The notes: generated by a model not told the origin, from the sequence alone. Numbered from the stretch's first letter, positions 27,705 through 37,106 are shown. The stretch: DNA of 38,767 nucleotides from Sphingomonadales bacterium (GCA_028868335.1 JAGWUU010000002.1:1-38767); one strand, 5' to 3'. Translations and numbers: made by a program.

Positions 27705-28544
27705 TTACTTGAATACGCTGAACCGCAGACCCGCGCCCCAGCGCGGACTTGCGTTGTTGAGCCCGCCCATGCCGTAGAGCGTGAGCCCGAAGGTTTTGCT
27801 CACCCGATAGGTCATGTAGGGCGAGACGACCGCCTGCCCTTCGAGCCCGGCGGCAACCGGTTCGCGCCAGGCAACGCTGACACCGTAGTTCTGGTTCTGG
27901 TCGGGGCGCAGGTTCAGGCCGCCCGAAGCGGTGATCCCGTTCTGCAAGCGGTAGGTCGTCGGGCTGCCGAGCCACGAATAGCCGACCGAACCGAACAGCA
28001 TGAGCTGCTGGCTGAGCGACTTGTAGGCACTGAGGCTGGCCGAGAAATCAGTTTCGCCGGTGCCGATCGTGGTCTTGGCGGTCGGCAGCTTGACCCCGCC
28101 GCCGATCTCGACCGAGGGCAGCATCCCGCTTTCGGTGGTAAGCAGATAGGCGGCCGAAAGGCTGACGTCGCCGATCCCGTCGCGCTTGACCGTGGCGGTG
28201 TTGCCCGGATTGTTGACGATCACCCCGCCGACCAGTTGGCCCGGGCCATTGAGGAATACGTAGGGCAGGCTGGCCTGAAGCCGCAGCTTGCCGAGTTGGG
28301 CCTTGAGATCGATCGGCACGCTCACCACCGAGGTATCGGCAGTCGCGCCATAATGGCCGACGGAATAATCGACCCCGGTGGCGATTTCGAGCGTGTTGGT
28401 ATCGGCGACCGGCGCCGTCGTGGCGCTCTGGCCCGAGACGGAGGACGGCGAATCGGCGGCAAGAGCGCCATGCGGAAGAGCCGTAGCCGCCAGTGCCAGG
28501 CTGAACGCGGCTGCCTTGAGGGGCAAGTGATTGGAAGTGTTCAT
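27705..28544 (-). CDS. Putative outer-membrane beta-barrel (transporter-like) protein
   Basis: Signal MNTSNHLPLKAAAFSLALAATALPHGALAA, alternating beta pattern, C-terminal RWGAGLRFSVFK. Confidence 0.7.
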   Translation of the reverse strand: MNTSNHLPLKAAAFSLALAATALPHGALAADSPSSVSGQSATTAPVADTNTLEIATGVDYSVGHYGATADTSVVSVPIDLKAQLGKLRLQASLPYVFLNGPGQLVGGVIVNNPGNTATVKRDGIGDVSLSAAYLLTTESGMLPSVEIGGGVKLPTAKTTIGTGETDFSASLSAYKSLSQQLMLFGSVGYSWLGSPTTYRLQNGITASGGLNLRPDQNQNYGVSVAWREPVAAGLEGQAVVSPYMTYRVSKTFGLTLYGMGGLNNASPRWGAGLRFSVFK

Positions 28545-28828
28545 AATGATCCCTGAATCTCTGTTTTTGCCATGCCGTTGCCCCGTGAACTGCCCGTTTC
28601 CTGCGGGAAACGGCGTCCGATAGCTCCAGCGTTTGGACAACGACTGGCGCAGGGAATTTACTTCATAATGCATCACTATGGTTATTCACCCGGCAGGTAT
28701 GGACGCACGAAGCGGGTCATCGCGCGCCGTGCGCAGGTCATCGCAAATCGGCGGATCGAACGGGGATCGCGACCTGAACACACGGCTCCGGCCTTCATGC
28801 GGCCGGGTCATCAGCCGGATCGGGGAAT

Positions 28829-28842
28829 ATGATCTGGATCAG
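28829..28842. promoter_or_regulatory. Candidate FNR/FixK-type box (anaerobox)
   Basis: ATGATCTGGATCAG versus recalled TTGATCTGGATCAA-type consensus (12/14), about 60 nt upstream of the ATG at 28903. Confidence 0.5.
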
Positions 28843-28902
28843 TGACCGATGGTACAACCTGGGCAACATATCGTTGTCGACGTGTCACTGAGGAGATCGA
28901 AC

Positions 28903-29091
28903 ATGGCTCGCAATGAAGGAACCATCGACCGCACACTGCGCATTCTTGTGGGGATGGCGTTGCTCTATCTGGCCCTCAAGGGCCAGTACACGCCCTGGAC
29001 CTGGATCGGCGTCGTTCCGCTGGTCACCGGATTGGTGGGGACCTGCCCGCTTTATTCGGTGCTTGGCGTCAACACCTGCAAGGCGGCCTGA
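28903..29091 (+). CDS. DUF2892/YgaP-like small membrane protein
   Basis: MARNEGTIDRTLRILVGMALLYLALKGQYTPWTWIGVVPLVTGLVGTCPLYSVLGVNTCKAA has the DUF2892 pattern (NxGxxDRxLRxxxG...TGxxGxCPLYxxxGxxTC). Confidence 0.85.
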   Translation: MARNEGTIDRTLRILVGMALLYLALKGQYTPWTWIGVVPLVTGLVGTCPLYSVLGVNTCKAA

Positions 29092-29139
29092 TGCCAGCCA
29101 CGGCAAGGCCAGCCACGACAAGGGCTGGCTGAACGCAAA

Positions 29140-29175
29140 ACGGCCCGGCGCGAGGTTCCGCTCGCGCCGGGCCGT
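29140..29175. terminator. Bidirectional terminator between the DUF2892-like gene and tig
   Basis: ACGGCCCGGCGCGAG-gttccg-CTCGCGCCGGGCCGT, perfect 15-bp stem; followed by TTT on the minus strand. Confidence 0.8.
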
Positions 29176-29190
29176 CCTGTGTTACGAAAC

Positions 29191-30696
29191 TTACTTCTTG
29201 GCCGCAGGCTTCTTGGCCGGAGCCTTCTTGGCGGGAGCCTCAGCGGTGTCGGCCTTTTCGGCCTTGGGCTTGGCTTCCTTCTTCGCCGCAGGCTTGTCTT
29301 CCTTGGGCTCGGCCGCCTTCTTGGCCGCGGGCTTCTTGGTCGGCTTGGCATCCTTGGCGGGCGCCGTTTCCTCGGCCTCGATCGCGGCCTGCAACTCGTC
29401 GCGGGTCACGGTCTTTTCGGTAACGTCGGCCTTGTCGAACAGGAAGTCGACGACCTTGTCCTCATAGAGCGGCGCGCGGATCTGGGCGGCGACCAGCGGG
29501 TCCTGCTGGACGAATTCGTAGAACCGCTGGCGGTCTTCAGGACGGTACTGCTGGGCGGCCTGAGCCATCAGCATCTGCATTTCCTGCTGGCTGACTTCCA
29601 CGCCGTTGGCCTGGCCGATTTCCGAGAGCAACAGGCCAAGGCGGACGCGGCGCACGGCGATCGTGCGGTAATCGTCCTTTTCGTCCTCGATCTCGTTCAG
29701 CGCGGCCTGGGGATCGTCCTCCTGGCCGGCTTCCTGGGTGAGCTGTTGCCAGATCTGGCTGAACTCGGCCTCGACCATGCTCGGCGGCACGTCGAAGTCA
29801 TGATCGGCGGCAAGCCTGTCGAGCAGCGCCCGCTTCATCTGGGTGCGGGTCAGACCGGCGGTTTCCTGCTCAAGCTGGCCGCGCAGCAGACCCTTGAGCT
29901 GTTCAAGGTCGGTCAGCCCGAGGTTCTTGGCGAAATCGTCGTCGATCGTGGTTTCGCCGGGAACCTTCACCGCCTTGACGACGATGTCGAACTGGGCGTC
30001 CTTGCCCTTGAGGTTTTCGGCCGGATAGTCGGCCGGGAAGGTCACGGTGATGGTCTTTTCATCGCCTTGCTTGGCGCCGACGAGCTGTTCCTCGAAGCCG
30101 GGGATGAAACGGCCTGCGCCGATTTCCAGCGCAGTGTCCTGCGCAGCGCCGCCTTCGAACTCAACCCCGTCGAGCTTGCCGGTGAAGTCGATGATCAACT
30201 GATCGCCGTTTTCGGCCTTCTTGCCCTTCTTCGCATCGGTGAAGTTCTTGGCTCCCGCCGCGAGCTTGGCGAGCTGTTCGTCAACCTCGGCATCGCTGAC
30301 CGGCACCACCAGCTTGTCGAGCTTGAGACCGTCAAGGCTCGGCGCGGCGATCAGGGGCAGCACTTCCATGCTGACGGTCAGTTCGGCGTCCTTGCCTTCC
30401 TCGTAACCGGGGGCAAGGTCGATCTGCGGCTGCATTGCCGGGCGCAGCTTGTTATCCGCGACAACCTTGTCAATCGCCTCGCGAACCGAGGTGTTGAGCG
30501 CTTCCTGGTGCAGCGCCGGGCCGTGCATCTTCTTGACCAGATTCACGGGCACCTTGCCGGGGCGGAAGCCGGGCATGCGGACCTGCGGGGCGATCTTGCC
30601 CACCTCTCCATCGATCCGCGCGGCGATGTCCTTCGCCGTAATCGTCACCGTGTAGGCGCGCTTCAAACCTTCGTTGGTGGTCTCGACAATCTGCAT
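29191..30696 (-). CDS. tig: Trigger factor with lysine/alanine-rich C-terminal extension
   Basis: MQIVETTNEGLKRAYTVTITAKDIAARIDGEV, MPGFRPGKVPVNLVKK (ribosome-binding motif), FKBP-like core, tail TKKPAAKKAAEPKEDKPAAKKEAKPKAEKADTAEAPAKKAPAKKPAAKK. Confidence 0.95.
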   Translation of the reverse strand: MQIVETTNEGLKRAYTVTITAKDIAARIDGEVGKIAPQVRMPGFRPGKVPVNLVKKMHGPALHQEALNTSVREAIDKVVADNKLRPAMQPQIDLAPGYEEGKDAELTVSMEVLPLIAAPSLDGLKLDKLVVPVSDAEVDEQLAKLAAGAKNFTDAKKGKKAENGDQLIIDFTGKLDGVEFEGGAAQDTALEIGAGRFIPGFEEQLVGAKQGDEKTITVTFPADYPAENLKGKDAQFDIVVKAVKVPGETTIDDDFAKNLGLTDLEQLKGLLRGQLEQETAGLTRTQMKRALLDRLAADHDFDVPPSMVEAEFSQIWQQLTQEAGQEDDPQAALNEIEDEKDDYRTIAVRRVRLGLLLSEIGQANGVEVSQQEMQMLMAQAAQQYRPEDRQRFYEFVQQDPLVAAQIRAPLYEDKVVDFLFDKADVTEKTVTRDELQAAIEAEETAPAKDAKPTKKPAAKKAAEPKEDKPAAKKEAKPKAEKADTAEAPAKKAPAKKPAAKK

Positions 30697-30754
30697 GACA
30701 AAAGAAGCCTTCTCGAACTGCATCCGTTTAACGCCGATCTAGGGTCGGGAGAAT

Positions 30755-30839
30755 TGGTGCGGGCGAAGGGACTCGAACCCCCACATCTTGCGATGGCAGG
30801 ACCTAAACCTGCTGCGTCTACCAATTCCGCCACGCCCGC
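30755..30839 (-). tRNA. tRNA-Leu (anticodon UAG), CCA encoded
   Basis: Reverse complement GCGGGCGTGGCGGAATTGGTAGACGCAGCAGGTTTAGGTCCTGCCATCGCAAGATGTGGGGGTTCGAGTCCCTTCGCCCGCACCA; 7-bp acceptor stem, anticodon loop TTTAGGT, variable arm, TTCGAGT T-loop. Confidence 0.95.
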
Positions 30840-30983
30840 GATCGACGAAGCCTGAATCAAGCGGTGGCCCTTAGTGGTCCCGATGCGAAAGGGCAAGGCC
30901 GCAGAGTCTCGCGCCGGGTGGACGACGCACGCAGGCGCCAGCCAACCCGATCCGATCCGGCCCTTGGCCGCGCGGAGAGATTT

Positions 30984-32876
30984 CTAGGCGCCCAGCAGCC
31001 GCGCCAGCGCGACCAGCCAGCTTTCGTCGGCCTTGACCGCACCGGAGCGATCCGCCGTCACCGGGCAATCGAGGCAATAGGCCTGGGCGCCGCGGGTACC
31101 GATCAGCCGTTGCAGACTGGCAAACCCCTGGGCAACCTGCACTTTCTGCCGCTCGGCCATGATGCCGAACAGGTCGCTTCCCGGAGCGCCGTCGCCGTCG
31201 CTGCCGTTCTCCTCGTCGCCGCTCAGCCGCTCGATCAGCGTGGCATAGGGATTGGCGCTGCTGCCGTAGAACTGGGGATGCCAGTTGTCCCCCAGCTTGG
31301 CCGCCTGGGCGGCATAGGCCACCGCGTCGTCAAGCCCGCCGAACTGGTCGACCAGCCCGTTCTGCCGGGCCGTGCCACCATCCCACACCCGTCCCTGCGC
31401 GATCGCATCGATCTGTTCGGGCGTCTTGTTGCGCGACTTGGCGACGAGGCCGATGAACCGGGCATAGCCGTTCTCGATCCCCGCCTGCATCATCGCCTCG
31501 ACCTCGGGCGTAAAGCCGCTCAGCACGTCGGGCTGGCCCGACAGCGGCGTGGTCCGCACGCCATCGCCCTTGACCCCGTATTGCGCCAGCGTCTTTTCGA
31601 AGCTGGGGATCAGCGCGAAAATGCCGATCGACCCGGTGATGGTGCCCGGTTCGGCAAAGATTCGTTGCGCCGGTGTGGAAACCCAATACCCCCCGCTCGC
31701 GGCAAGGTTTGCCATCGACACCACCACCGGACGCTGCTTGGCCTTGAACCGCTCGGCCGCGGTGCGGATGGCTTCGGAGGCCATGACCGAGCCGCCGGGC
31801 GAATCAACCCGCAACACCAGCGCTGCGGCATCGTCGGCGTTGGCCTTGTCGATCAACCGGGCGATCCGGTCGCCGCCAGCGATTCCCGGGCCTGCCTTGC
31901 CATCGACGATGTTGCCCGCGACGGTAACCACCGCCACGCTCTTGCCGGCGCTCGCTTCGGGATGGGCGGCCAGCATCGCCGCGACGTTGGTGTGGGCAAA
32001 GCTGCCGGGCCGGTTCGATGCGGTATCGGCGCCGGCCAGTTCCCTGACCCGATCGCCAAAGGCAACCTTGGTGCCGATCCTGTCGACGAGCCCCGCGGCG
32101 AGCGAAGCCTGCGCCGCATCACCATTGGCACTCTTGAGCCAGGCCACCGGATCGGCGATCACACGGGTAATGTCGGCCTTTGGCCGGGCCTTGGCGACAT
32201 CGGCCTTCCAGTTGTCCCACAGCGACGCATAGAGCGCGCGCCGCGCCTCCTTGGATGGTTCCGACGCACTGTCGCGGATGTAGGGTTCAACAAAGTCCTT
32301 GTAGGTGCCGACCTTGTAAACGTGGGCGGTGACCTTGAGCCGTTCGAGCAGCGGCCCGAAGTAGAGCCGGTTGCCGCCCGGCCCCATGACGAAGGCGCCG
32401 CCCAGCGGATCGACCCATGCCTCGCTGGCATGGGCAGCGAGCAAGACCCCGTCGTCGACATAGCCCACGGCATAGGTAAGCACCGGCTTCTTCGCGGCGC
32501 GCACCGTGTCCATGGCCGCGCCGATCTCCTCCATGTGGACCAGGCCGCCGCCGGAAAACGACGATAGATCGAGTACCACCGCCTTTATCCGGTCATCCGT
32601 TGCGGCGGCGCGGATCGCGCGGGCCACGTCGCGGGCACGGTGCTGTCTCGCAGGCTCGGTCCGCGACGAGAGCAGCGCCAGCGGGTCGATCGGCTCCGGC
32701 TCCTCGACCACCGAACCGTCGAGCTTCACCAGCAGGGCCCCGTCGCGCACGACCCCGGCGCTGGGCCGCGTTGTCAGGACGGCGTATAGTCCAAGGAAGA
32801 ACAGCAGCATGAACAGCAGGACAAGCCCATCCTTGATAGCGACGAGCAGGTGCCAGACCTTGCGGGCAAAAAGCAT
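30984..32876 (-). CDS. sppA: Signal peptide peptidase SppA, 67K type
   Basis: MLFARKVWHLLVAIKDGLVLLFMLLFFLGLYAVLTTRP TM anchor; duplicated S49 domains with VLRVDSPGGSVMASE, ANLAASGGYWVSTPAQRIFAEPGTITGSIGI. Confidence 0.93.
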   Translation of the reverse strand: MLFARKVWHLLVAIKDGLVLLFMLLFFLGLYAVLTTRPSAGVVRDGALLVKLDGSVVEEPEPIDPLALLSSRTEPARQHRARDVARAIRAAATDDRIKAVVLDLSSFSGGGLVHMEEIGAAMDTVRAAKKPVLTYAVGYVDDGVLLAAHASEAWVDPLGGAFVMGPGGNRLYFGPLLERLKVTAHVYKVGTYKDFVEPYIRDSASEPSKEARRALYASLWDNWKADVAKARPKADITRVIADPVAWLKSANGDAAQASLAAGLVDRIGTKVAFGDRVRELAGADTASNRPGSFAHTNVAAMLAAHPEASAGKSVAVVTVAGNIVDGKAGPGIAGGDRIARLIDKANADDAAALVLRVDSPGGSVMASEAIRTAAERFKAKQRPVVVSMANLAASGGYWVSTPAQRIFAEPGTITGSIGIFALIPSFEKTLAQYGVKGDGVRTTPLSGQPDVLSGFTPEVEAMMQAGIENGYARFIGLVAKSRNKTPEQIDAIAQGRVWDGGTARQNGLVDQFGGLDDAVAYAAQAAKLGDNWHPQFYGSSANPYATLIERLSGDEENGSDGDGAPGSDLFGIMAERQKVQVAQGFASLQRLIGTRGAQAYCLDCPVTADRSGAVKADESWLVALARLLGA

Positions 32877-33254
32877 GCGGCTTCCTTGAATCGATTTCGC
32901 CGAGACATAGGCAGCGCCGCGCGGAAAGACCAGCCGTGCATCGACCAGCGCGCGATGGCGCCCGGCTGACGGCACAACCGCGCCATTTGCGCTTTCCTAC
33001 AATGGCCCGCCGGTCCACAATCGTCCGGTCCTCGCGCGCCTGCGGAAAGGTGACGTGAAAAAACGCCAGTCTGTCACCTTAATATCTGTAATTGATTGAA
33101 TTCACGATAAATATACCCGGACACCAGGACCGGATGTGTAACCTTCCGTCATCTGCACAGGCCCGCCCGGCGGAGGACTGGCGATCCCGGCATGTGGACG
33201 AGGTACGCAGCGGCCTTGCTCCCCGGCTCCGGCAAGTCTAAGGCGCTGTCTTCA

Positions 33255-34265
33255 ATGACATCAGCCGCGCAACCGCCATCGGGCCGCTATCCAGTCGGCT
33301 CCGCCGCCTTCCCGCACCGTGACCTCACCGGTCTGGCCGGGCTGGCTCCATGGGAGATCCTATTCCTGCTCGACGAAGCCGAGCAATGGGTCGAACTCAA
33401 TCGCACCGCCCAGAAGCGCGATGACCGCCTGGCCGGACTGACCATCATCAACGCCTTCTTCGAGAACTCCACCCGGACGCTGCTGAGCTTCGAAATCGCG
33501 GGCAAACGGCTGGGCGCCGATGTGGTCAACATGCTGGTCGCGCAGTCCAGCGTGAAGAAGGGCGAAACGCTGATCGACACTGCGATGACGCTCAACGCCA
33601 TGCACGCCGACGCCATGGTGATCCGCCACCAGAGCAGCGGCGCGGTACGGCTGATCGCCGAAAAGGTCGATTGCCCGGTGCTCAACGCCGGGGACGGACA
33701 GCACGAGCATCCGACGCAAGGGCTGCTCGACGCGCTGACCATCCGCAAGGACATGCAAAGGAAGGGCCTGAGTGGGGATTTCGGCGGCCTGACCGTTACG
33801 ATCTGCGGCGACATCCTGCACAGCCGCGTCGCCCGGTCCAACATCCACAGCCTGGCAACGCTGGGCGCCCAGGTGCGGGTCTGCGCTCCCCCGGCGTTGA
33901 TGCCCGCCGACATCGAGGCGCTGAAGGTGACGCCGTTCTACGATTTCGACGCTGCGCTGAAGGGTGCCAACGTGGTGATGATGCTGCGGCTCCAGCAGGA
34001 ACGGATGAGCGGACAGTTCATCTCTTCCCCCCGCGAGTACCGTCATCTCTATGGCCTGACCATGGAGCGACTGGCGCTTGCCGAACCCGATGCACTGGTC
34101 ATGCACCCCGGTCCGATGAACCGGGGGATCGAGATCGACAGCAACGTCGCCGATCTGGCCGGACGTTCGGCGATCACCACCCAGGTCGAAATGGGTGTCG
34201 CGATCCGCATGGCCTGCCTTGACGTGTTGACCAGGAAAAGCCGCGGCGTGGAGGGATGGGCATGA
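33255..34265 (+). CDS. pyrB: Aspartate carbamoyltransferase catalytic subunit
   Basis: [57 protein letters not shown]. Confidence 0.96.
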   Translation: MTSAAQPPSGRYPVGSAAFPHRDLTGLAGLAPWEILFLLDEAEQWVELNRTAQKRDDRLAGLTIINAFFENSTRTLLSFEIAGKRLGADVVNMLVAQSSVKKGETLIDTAMTLNAMHADAMVIRHQSSGAVRLIAEKVDCPVLNAGDGQHEHPTQGLLDALTIRKDMQRKGLSGDFGGLTVTICGDILHSRVARSNIHSLATLGAQVRVCAPPALMPADIEALKVTPFYDFDAALKGANVVMMLRLQQERMSGQFISSPREYRHLYGLTMERLALAEPDALVMHPGPMNRGIEIDSNVADLAGRSAITTQVEMGVAIRMACLDVLTRKSRGVEGWA

Positions 34266-35497
34266 GACCGCTTGCTCCCCTAGCCGTCGTCAACGGTCGG
34301 CTGGTGCTGCCAACGGACGAGCCGCAACCCGGCGGCCTTCGTTGCGAGGGCGACCGCATCGTCGCGGTCGGCCCCGGGGTCACCGCTCAGGAGGGTGACC
34401 GGGTGATCGACGCCGGGGGAGCGCTGATTGCGCCGGGCCTGGTCGACCTGGGCGTTTTCGCGATCGACAAGCCCGCCTTCCACTTTGGCGGAATCACCCG
34501 CGCCGCCCTGATGCCCGACCAAGGAACGGTGCTGGATAAGCCCGCCGCGGTTCGTTTCGCGGCGCAATCGGGCAAGCCGGACCTGTGGGTCCACCCGCTC
34601 GCCGCCGCGACCAAGGGGCTCGACGGAACCGACCTCGCCGAACTGGCGCTGATGCGCGATGCCGGAGCGCGTGCCGTGGCCACGGGTCGGCGCTGGATCG
34701 GTGACAGCGGGACGATGCACCGCCTTCTGTCCTACTGCGCTATGCTCGGGCTGGTAGTGGTGACCCATGCAGAGGATGCCGGGCTGGCGGGCGCGGCTGT
34801 CGCAACCGCGGGTGAAATGGCGACCCGGCTCGGCCTGTCATCCGCACCGGCAGAGGCGGAGGCACTGGCCGTCGCGCGCGACATCGCGCTGGCCGAACTG
34901 ACCGGGGCACGGTTGCACTTTCGCCAGGTGACCACGGCCAATGCGCTTGATCTCGTTCGCGCCGCCAAGACGCGCGGCGTGGCCGTGACCGCCGGTGTGA
35001 CACCCGCGCACTTTATGCTCTCCGACGTCGCGGTGGGCGATTACCGTACCTTCACCCGGCTTTCTCCGCCGCTGCGCAGCGAGGCGGATCGTCAGGCGGT
35101 GCGCGCGGCGATCGCTGACGGGACGATCGACGTGATAGCCTCGGGCCACGATCCGCGCGGGCCGGAAGACAAGCGCCTGCCCTTCGCCGATGCCGAACCC
35201 GGCATGGCCGGGGCCGAAACGCTGTTGCCGCTGACCCTGGCGCTGGTGCGCGATGGCATCATTCCTGTCAGCCGCGCATTCGAGTTGCTGACCGCTGCGC
35301 CAGCACGGCTCCTTGGCATCAACGCCGGGGTACTGGTCGTTGGCGCGGAGGCGGACGTAGCGCTGATCGATTCCGAAAGGCCGTGGGTGGTCGATTCTGA
35401 CAAGATGGCGGCCAGCGCGGGCAACACCCCGTTCGACAAGCAGGGCGTTCAGGGCCGCGTCACCGCGCTGTTCAAGGGCGGGGTTGCGGTAGGGTAG
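34262..35497 (+). CDS. Dihydroorotase-like protein (PyrC'/PyrX type, probably non-catalytic)
   Basis: Amidohydrolase-like protein directly downstream of pyrB, with [13 protein letters not shown] where DHOases have PG.VD.H.H. Start 34256 or 34262 (ATGA overlap with pyrB stop). Confidence 0.88.
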   Translation: MRPLAPLAVVNGRLVLPTDEPQPGGLRCEGDRIVAVGPGVTAQEGDRVIDAGGALIAPGLVDLGVFAIDKPAFHFGGITRAALMPDQGTVLDKPAAVRFAAQSGKPDLWVHPLAAATKGLDGTDLAELALMRDAGARAVATGRRWIGDSGTMHRLLSYCAMLGLVVVTHAEDAGLAGAAVATAGEMATRLGLSSAPAEAEALAVARDIALAELTGARLHFRQVTTANALDLVRAAKTRGVAVTAGVTPAHFMLSDVAVGDYRTFTRLSPPLRSEADRQAVRAAIADGTIDVIASGHDPRGPEDKRLPFADAEPGMAGAETLLPLTLALVRDGIIPVSRAFELLTAAPARLLGINAGVLVVGAEADVALIDSERPWVVDSDKMAASAGNTPFDKQGVQGRVTALFKGGVAVG

Positions 35498-35503
35498 ATA
35501 CAA

Positions 35504-35535
35504 GAACCCCCTCCCGTGGAGGCGGGAGGGGGTTC
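35504..35535. terminator. Bidirectional terminator between convergent pyrC-like and TPR-SPOR genes
   Basis: GAACCCCCTCCCG-tggagg-CGGGAGGGGGTTC, perfect 13-bp stem. Confidence 0.8.
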
Positions 35536-35572
35536 ATGTGCGATCCGATTGTATTTTTCGGCTTGTTGTTAT

Positions 35573-37096
35573 TCAGCGGCGGGCAAGAGCGGGGCCTGCC
35601 GCGCCGCGCGGCGCGACGGCGGCAGTCTTGACGGCGGGCTTGACCGAAACCTTCGCGGCGGGCTTCTTGGCCAGAGCCAGGGCCGGACCGTTGGCGGCCT
35701 TGCCGTTGGGCGCAAAATGGTTTGTGGCGTAGGCGAAGCAGACACCTCCACGGGTCTTGACCGTTGAGCACATGCCCGAGGCCGAACGGGCGTCAAACCC
35801 GGCGGCAGCGACGCGCCAGAACTGCTTTCCGTGAACGGTCGCCTGGGTGATCGTCATGCGGAACTTGCGCAATTCGGGGTTCTTCGCGGCGAAGATGCCC
35901 CAGGCGCGGCGGGCGCCTTGCGAACTGGAGAAACTGCCGAGCTGGACCGCGTGACTGCCGGTAGCGGCGACCGAAGCGGTACGCGGACGCAGGCCCGGAC
36001 GGTGCGTAAGTTTGATCGAGGTGGCAACGCGGGTCGGCTTGGCTGGAACCGGAGTGGCCACGGCGGGCGACTTGGCAGCGGGCGCGGCGGCAAAGGCCGA
36101 GGCGAACGCCTGGTGCGGAGCGGGTGCTGGCTCCACCGTCGGAGCGGCGGGCGCGGCAACCGGTGCATATTGCGCCAGTTGGGCGGGCGTTTCGGTCCGA
36201 GCCGCCAGGGCTGGCGCTGCAACAGGAGCGGGAGCTGGAGCAGGCACCGCAGTGGAAGCAGCTCCGGCGGCAGGCAGTTCGCCATTGGCGGCTACTGTCT
36301 TGATTGCTCCGGTTTCGGCGGCAAGCTGCTCCTGGGCCGGGGAATCACCAAGCGCGAGGGCGCGGGGCTGGCCCGGATCATCGCGCAACGGGGCACGGAT
36401 CAGGCCGGCGATGCGAGCCTTGGCGTCTTCGGGCCGGGCGGTGCTGGCCCAGTCGCTCAACCGTGCGTCAAGCTGGTCGGCGGGAACGTCCTGCGCGGCC
36501 ATGACCCGCGCCTCTCTCCAGCGCCCATCAAGGGCGTAGGCATAGGCGAGGTTCTGGCGCAGTTTGGCAGAGCTGTCCCCGGCGCGAAGCTGGTCGGCAA
36601 GGATCGCGACGCCGCGGCTCGTTTCGCCAGCCAGCGCCATGGCAAGGCCAAGGTCGGACCCTGGGATGGCGTCGCGCCAGTCCTCCAGGATCGCCACCGC
36701 CTCGCGGTTGCGTCCAGCGGCGATGTCGGCAAGAGCCAGGCCCAGTGCGCTGCGGGCGCTGTTGTCGCCGAGCTTCATCGCGTCGTTGAAAGTCGTCGAG
36801 GCGGCATTGAAGCGACCGGCCTTGAAATAGGCCTGCCCCAGCACTGCGCGATACGAAGGCTCGCGCGGATTGGCGGCAACCGCCGCTTCGGCCAGTTCAA
36901 TCGCCCGGTCGAACTTGCCCTTGGACAACGCCTTCTGCGCTTCCGCCATGGTTTGGTCGGGCGTCGACTTGGCGACCGCGGAAACGCTCATCGTTCCGCT
37001 GGCCAGAACGGCGGCAGCGGCGACTCCGGCGATGCCGAGCGGCAGTCCGAGAACCTTGATCTTGCGGCTGAAGCGGTTGGCAGTCATGGGAAGCAT
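35573..37096 (-). CDS. TPR-repeat protein with C-terminal SPOR domain
   Basis: N-terminal TM/signal, TPR units (AQKALSKGKFDRAIELAEAAVAANPREPSYRAVLGQAYFKAGRFNAASTTFNDAMKLG), Ala/Pro linker, SPOR-like HAVQLGSFSSSQGARRAWGIFAAKNPEL...GKQFWRVAAAGFDARSASGMCSTVK. Confidence 0.85.
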   Translation of the reverse strand: MLPMTANRFSRKIKVLGLPLGIAGVAAAAVLASGTMSVSAVAKSTPDQTMAEAQKALSKGKFDRAIELAEAAVAANPREPSYRAVLGQAYFKAGRFNAASTTFNDAMKLGDNSARSALGLALADIAAGRNREAVAILEDWRDAIPGSDLGLAMALAGETSRGVAILADQLRAGDSSAKLRQNLAYAYALDGRWREARVMAAQDVPADQLDARLSDWASTARPEDAKARIAGLIRAPLRDDPGQPRALALGDSPAQEQLAAETGAIKTVAANGELPAAGAASTAVPAPAPAPVAAPALAARTETPAQLAQYAPVAAPAAPTVEPAPAPHQAFASAFAAAPAAKSPAVATPVPAKPTRVATSIKLTHRPGLRPRTASVAATGSHAVQLGSFSSSQGARRAWGIFAAKNPELRKFRMTITQATVHGKQFWRVAAAGFDARSASGMCSTVKTRGGVCFAYATNHFAPNGKAANGPALALAKKPAAKVSVKPAVKTAAVAPRGAAGPALARR

Positions 37097-37106
37097 CCCC
37101 TCTCGA

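Noticed and set aside
30755-30839. tRNA-Leu as an integration site for a genomic island
   Set aside because: No integrase, att-like direct repeat or mobile gene nearby; flanked by core genes tig and sppA.
29179-30855. 558-aa plus ORF opposite tig and the tRNA
   Set aside because: Antisense of trigger factor and overlaps tRNA-Leu.
30864-32567. 567-aa plus ORF opposite sppA
   Set aside because: Antisense shadow of sppA.
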